A stretch of 64,000 bases of DNA. It comes from Lanius collurio. Lineage: Eukaryota > Chordata > Aves > Passeriformes > Laniidae. Shown here piece after piece: positions 59,101 to 64,000 of the stretch. How positions within the stretch are numbered: position 1 is the stretch's first letter; the number at the start of each line of letters is the position of its first letter. The notes under the pieces were generated by a model. The model saw only the letters and a list, made by a program, of their open reading frames with translations, had not been told where the DNA came from and did no database searches. The position numbers and the translations under genes are program-made. The stretch is taken from assembly GCA_020086605.1 (NCBI GenBank), contig JACBWW010000040.1:6210433-6274432 (forward strand), written 5' to 3'.

Positions 59101-62100
59101 AGGTCCCAGCACCATCCCAGAGTTTCAGCATCCCCTCCCACATCAATCCCACATGGCCAGGGGACATTTTAACTCCCAGGCACCCCCACCACCACACTGC
59201 TTCATGCCTGAGCCCCACATGCTTCAGTCTTGGCTCCAAACTCCCAGGTCTCCAGCAGGCATGGCTTGCATGTCTAACTACAAAATTCAAGAGGATTTTT
59301 AATTCTATTAAACAACAGCAAGCAAAATACTTAGCATTTCTCAGAACATGTGACTCAGTAAATACTGAGGTTGTCAGCCTTCCACATGCTCCTATTATTC
59401 CCAATCAGAAACACCCCATTTGATATTAGCTAAAATACTAGACCAGACACCACATTGAACAGATTTTTGTCAGCCTGAATAACTGTGACTAAACTCAGGC
59501 AAAAGAGCAGCTTTCAAATATGAGAATAATACATAGTCCTAATAAATACTGCAGGTCTGAGGTTTTTAATGTTCATCTCTGGGTCTACGAGCCCTCCAAA
59601 ATCTGCCATGTGTAGTCAGAGAGTATGGGAGAGAAATCCTGCTGCTGCTCTGGTCCTACACCAAGCCCCTCTAAAAGGATAATGAAGACAGCATCACATT
59701 TCAGAAGAGATTTCCTGGATGCCTGCTGAGCTGACCTTGTTTACAAGTACTCACTGAAACAATTAATTGCTCATATGTTCCACTCCACAGTGCATTTTCT
59801 GCCCATACTATCCATATGGACATGAGCCAGAACAAAAATTTCTATGTAATTATCCAATTAATTATTATTAATGCCAGCATTTAACAACAAAAAAAGACAG
59901 CTGGCATACATAACAACTGCTTCACTTCTGGTGTGTGAGAACTACAAAGGGCATGTTTGTATTTTATAGCTACTAACAAGGAAAGTTGAACAGTTTTGGT
60001 TTTGAACTACAGAACCAGAAGAGCAAAGAGGAAAGTGGTGAAAGGAACAGGGAACAACTTGAATCCTGCGTCAGCACCAGAATTTCTGAGCAACAGAGCC
60101 AATCAGCTCCTCTCAGTACTAATTTACAAACAGAAACCTACAGCACATTCCCATTCTCTGGCTCTAGTCCTCAGTTTTACTGTTTTTTGGTAGCAGGAAT
60201 TTCACGTTGATAAAGCAGAATGAAGTCCTGACTGACTCCAGCCTATCAGGGTTTTTTTCTTTGTACTCTTGAACATGTTGCAATTAGAACAATGGATTTC
60301 TTCTGGACCTGGCAGAAAGCAACAGCTCCAGATGGGCCAGAGGAATGAGCGGATACAACAATGCAGCTGTAGGGCTTGAAGCAGTCCAAAAGCAGTTACT
60401 GAAAACTAGATAAGAGCATTATACACCCTGAAATTCTGGGTAGTGTTTCACTGACGTTAGTTAACCAATGCACAGAGCCCCAGCAATTTACAGGGAGAAA
60501 CTCTGTTCCAAGGATTAGCATAGGACTGGGTATCAACACATCCACACTCCCTCTCAGCTCTATCACAAATTTGCCATAAGAGACTCTACTGATTCTGCTC
60601 CATGCAGCAGTTCTTCCACATGCAGCAAGGGAATAATCCACATGTAACTATTCACCAAAAGGATCTTCAATTTTAATTCACATTTGCACCAGGAACTTAC
60701 AAATGTGTGTTTACCAAATTTTGCCTAAGCCCTCATTCCAAATTTAGGTAATCCCTTCACAGCTCTCAATTTCAGCTCCACTACAATGGCAAAAAAGCAA
60801 ATGTGAACATTGGTTTTTGAAGCTGCACTGCATTGATGATGATTTAGGACATCACAGACTGCAGTAAGAGCATCAACCCCCGAGGCTGGATAACAGCAAG
60901 TCCTGACAGCTGAACTTGACACAAAACTGCTCATGTGTTGTGTGAGCTGGACAAGACAAACCTGGAAAGCACAGAAATCCATTAGAACTGGACCACACCC
61001 CAGATAGAGCTTTTTAAAACACAGGCACGAGGAGTAATGTTTGTGATGAACAGCAAAGGTGCTTTCCCATTGCTGAGGTGGAATGACACAGCTCAGGCAG
61101 TTCTCCAGCCAAGCAGGGAGCAGCTCAGGCAACAGAGATCTGCAGCAGCAGAATTCTGTGTATGCACTCCCAACCATGGGTAGGTTACAGGTGTTATTCA
61201 TTGGAAAACTGGTTTGCTGGAGGTTGAACAGATTCATCTCCAAAAGGAACTGAACTTGCAGTTTGCTGGGAGTGTTCACTCCAACCAAGTGGAGCCCTGC
61301 AGCTCCCCATCAGCCAAAGAAGACCTCAGTTTCCTGGCTCTAGCTCCTGGATCCACAGCCTGGAAAAGCAGGGCAGGTCAGGGACATCTCACACTGGCAG
61401 CAGGCAGCTGCTTTTCTCCACCCCTCCTAGAATACCCATCCAGACCTTCACCTTTTCCTAAACTCCTGAAAATCTCCCCTGCAAATCACCAGCCATCTAA
61501 AACTAAACATTATTTTAACCCTATCCAGACCTACAGGGAGGTAGAGCTGTGCTGCCTGAAAAGTTTCTAGCACAAACCTTAAAATCTGATTTCAAGGAAG
61601 GGTTTTTATTATACAGTGAGCAGAGACAGAGTCTCAGGATCAGCATTTATAGAGTGTAACAGGATTCCAAGTGAGCTCCTATATGATACACCAGGCCCCT
61701 CCAGATCCAGTATAATGAATGAAACCTCATTAAACAACTGCTGTGGGATTTGCAAACTGGAATAGATTGGGGGTTTGCTCCAGATGGCTTGTTTTGTAGA
61801 ACATTTAAATTCTACAGCTCTAGAGAGTCAAAAAGGAAAGGAAAACTCCTTTCCCAGGATCCTCTCCCACCAGAATGTCCACTGGGAGTTCAAGCAGACT
61901 TTGCCCAAACTGGGCAAATTTTAAATTGAGCATTAATTAAATTTAATGCCTGGAGTTTTTTTTTTCCTTAAGTTAAAAACTCTGCCTTTTTTCCCCCACC
62001 CCATAAAGTTCTGAACACTTTCCACACTGATTTTCTTTGTTCTTTTGGCAGCAGGAAGAGCCCAGAGCATCACAAGAGCAGAGCACAAATGTGAACACCA

Positions 62101-64000
62101 GTGGAAAGCACTGAAGGTACACAAGCAGAGCATTCATTATAGATGAGCCCAGCCAGCTGTTTCACCCCAGCTATGGAAAAAAACATCTCCAAGAAAACCA
62201 GCTTTGAAAAGAAAGCTTCTAATCCAGTCACAGAGTGACTACAGTAAATCAGCTGGAGAGCAAAAGGCTGGCAGACCAAACCCAGGGACTTCTCCAAGCA
62301 ATTCTCTCTAGAGAGACTTGAGGATTCCCCTTCAGAAGAGCCACATAAAGACAAAGACCATAACTAACTCTGCATGACAGCTGGTGACATCCAGCACAGC
62401 TCAAGGGAAACATCTCAGGGCACCACCTTAAGCAAATAAACATTGTATTTCCCTGGAGAGACAGACCAGGGAAAGGGGAGAGGGGCTGGGGAAAAAAGAA
62501 CAAGGTAACATAATGAGTTATATAATGAACACAACCTCTGAAGTTAGCACCTGAAGTAATTTTGATTTTTCTGCTGTTGGCAAGTGGTGCATCTTATGTA
62601 CAGAAGCGTAAAACATACTCATTTTTTATAAAAATATGGTAAATAAACTAAATACAGCTTGCCAATGAACCAAACTGGAATTACAGTAATTTAGGGAACA
62701 AAACAGTAATATCAATAGGTTTCAGAGCTCCTTCCCCATAAAAGCTGGAAGTAGCTTCCTCTGCCTTTCTGGCTAACATGGCATAAGGAATACAGATTTT
62801 GCTCCCAGTCCTAGATCCACCTGGCTAAGGAAGTGCTGAAATTCCAGAGCAGAGGCTTTGGTAAGATCAGTAGCATCAATATCCATGATTTGTGCCCAAT
62901 TACACCAGTAAATTCCCACCTAAATCCACCCACTCAGCACAGGGTTCCCAGTGAAGTCTGCCAAACACTGTCCATTTGGGACACACCTTGGCATTCCTGA
63001 GGGAGAGCTCCTGCTGTACACACATGGGATGTAAAGCACCTGGGAAATATTCCCTCCTCATTTCCTGCCCAGAAGCAGCTTCACCAAAATGTCTGCCCAG
63101 TTGTGACACCCCTTTTGGGGACAGCAGAAGAATCCTCAGATATTCTCACCCTCACATTAGGCAACTCTAGTATTAGTTTAACATTGCTTTCTCCAATGCA
63201 TTACAAACAAATCTTCATTTCAAATCTTCATCCCTTCTAAGATAGAAAAATGGTCATAACAGGCTTGGTCCCTGCTCAGTAGCTCTCAAATATCAGCACA
63301 CCAAAAGGAAAGCAAAAAAATTGCAGTTCAGAAGTTGTTCCTGGAGAGTCACAGGAGCTGGTTTGTATTTTCAAAACTTGTTTGAACTATCACATCCAGA
63401 ATAGGTTTTAAGGAAACCTACATTTAATACATGCTTTTATTGATAATCACCAGATTGTTGCCAAAGATCTATTTTTGACTGTATGCACGGTTACCCACCC
63501 TGATAACCTAAATAACAGCCATATAAAAATCCTAGTTTAAGCTGAATTTTACTCATTAGTGCCTCTCTAAGTGTTGTGATGGAGCACTAAGGACATGTAA
63601 AACACTTTATTCAGCACAAAAAGCCAAATTAATGGCATTGAACTGCACCACATCTGAGCACATCAGCAAAAACAGAACACCTTCACTTTGGAAATATCAA
63701 AGCATTAAATGTGGCCCAAATAACACCAGCATTAAAGAGTGCATAAATACTCAAATGAACAAAAAGCTCCCAGTAGAAATCATGCATTACATTGGAAATT
63801 CTATTTTGAAATCAGTCTCCCCCAAAGCTCAACCAGTCCTTCACAGAACAGAGTTATTGTGGTTTAGTTAAGATTAATTTAGAGTCAAAACAAGTTTGAC
63901 TTCCCAGTGTGGAAGAAAGGCACATGACTCCTAATTGTGCAATAAAATGCCTAAATTGAATGTTCAAACAGCTCAACTTGCCTGTGTTTACAGTACAATC
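53106..64000. other. AT-rich non-coding DNA with mild A+C excess on the plus strand
   Basis: The sequence is AT-rich and, from about 49 kb on, tends to A+C over G+T on the plus strand. The one notable frame is a 187-codon minus-strand frame at 60725-61288. It is Cys-rich with no recognised domain, and an acceptor-like tract (ttctgtgctttccag on the minus strand, cut at 60962/60961) lies inside it. No convincing donor follows, so it is not called a gene. The G-quadruplex at 62469-62491 is listed separately. Confidence 0.4.
62469..62491 (+). other. Canonical G-quadruplex motif
   Basis: On the plus strand GGG, GGGG, GGGG and GGGG are separated by loops of 3, 3 and 2 bases (AAA, AGA, CT). This meets the standard G3+N1-7 four-run rule. 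It is isolated in AT-rich DNA with no promoter or CpG island nearby. Its folding in vivo is unknown. Confidence 0.7.

Noticed and set aside
1..64000. tRNA, rRNA, snRNA, CRISPR array, telomeric repeat or LTR retrovirus
   Set aside because: I looked for B-box and U6-like signatures, regularly spaced repeats, TTAGGG arrays and long terminal repeats, and saw none that hold up.

Overview
This window is vertebrate nuclear DNA, almost certainly from a bird. The strongest evidence is five truncated CR1 (chicken repeat 1) LINE copies, which carry the typical avian CR1 3' end: the ORF2 C-terminus and, in one copy, the ATTCTRTG-type octamer tail. Two of the copies (about 28.2 and 42.7 kb) resemble CR1 copies common in songbird genomes, so a passerine is my best guess, but that is inference. 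I see no bacterial, plasmid, phage or organellar features.

I found no protein-coding gene that I can support. The open reading frames are short. The longest ones either cover a CR1 copy, lie in GC-richer patches where several frames on both strands are open together, or resemble no family I recognise. I also found no tRNA, rRNA, snRNA, snoRNA or CRISPR array. The window is best read as intergenic or deep-intronic DNA.

Layout. 0-11 kb: unique non-coding DNA with a perfect 22-bp palindrome near the left edge, a small CpG-rich patch at 4.26-4.42 kb and a pyrimidine-biased stretch at 5.3-6.1 kb. 11-12.6 kb: trinucleotide and TA repeats with perfect palindromes and an AT-rich tandem duplication. 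10-29 kb: several patches rich in homeodomain, SOX, RFX and POU-type motifs with retained CpGs, which look like conserved non-coding elements or enhancers (inference). CR1 copies lie at 15.05 kb (+) and 28.2 kb (-), and a 55-bp diverged direct repeat flanks the 15 kb CR1. 29-42 kb: ordinary AT-rich DNA with A-rich tracts and a degenerate short repeat. 42.7-43.6 kb: two further minus-strand CR1 remnants of different subfamilies. 52.5-53.1 kb: the longest CR1 copy, minus strand. 49-64 kb: AT-rich DNA with a mild A+C excess on the + strand and one canonical G-quadruplex motif at 62.47 kb.

No system of cooperating genes is visible. If the window has a function, it is most plausibly long-range regulation by the motif-rich patches in 10-29 kb. 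Alignment to other bird genomes would settle that.
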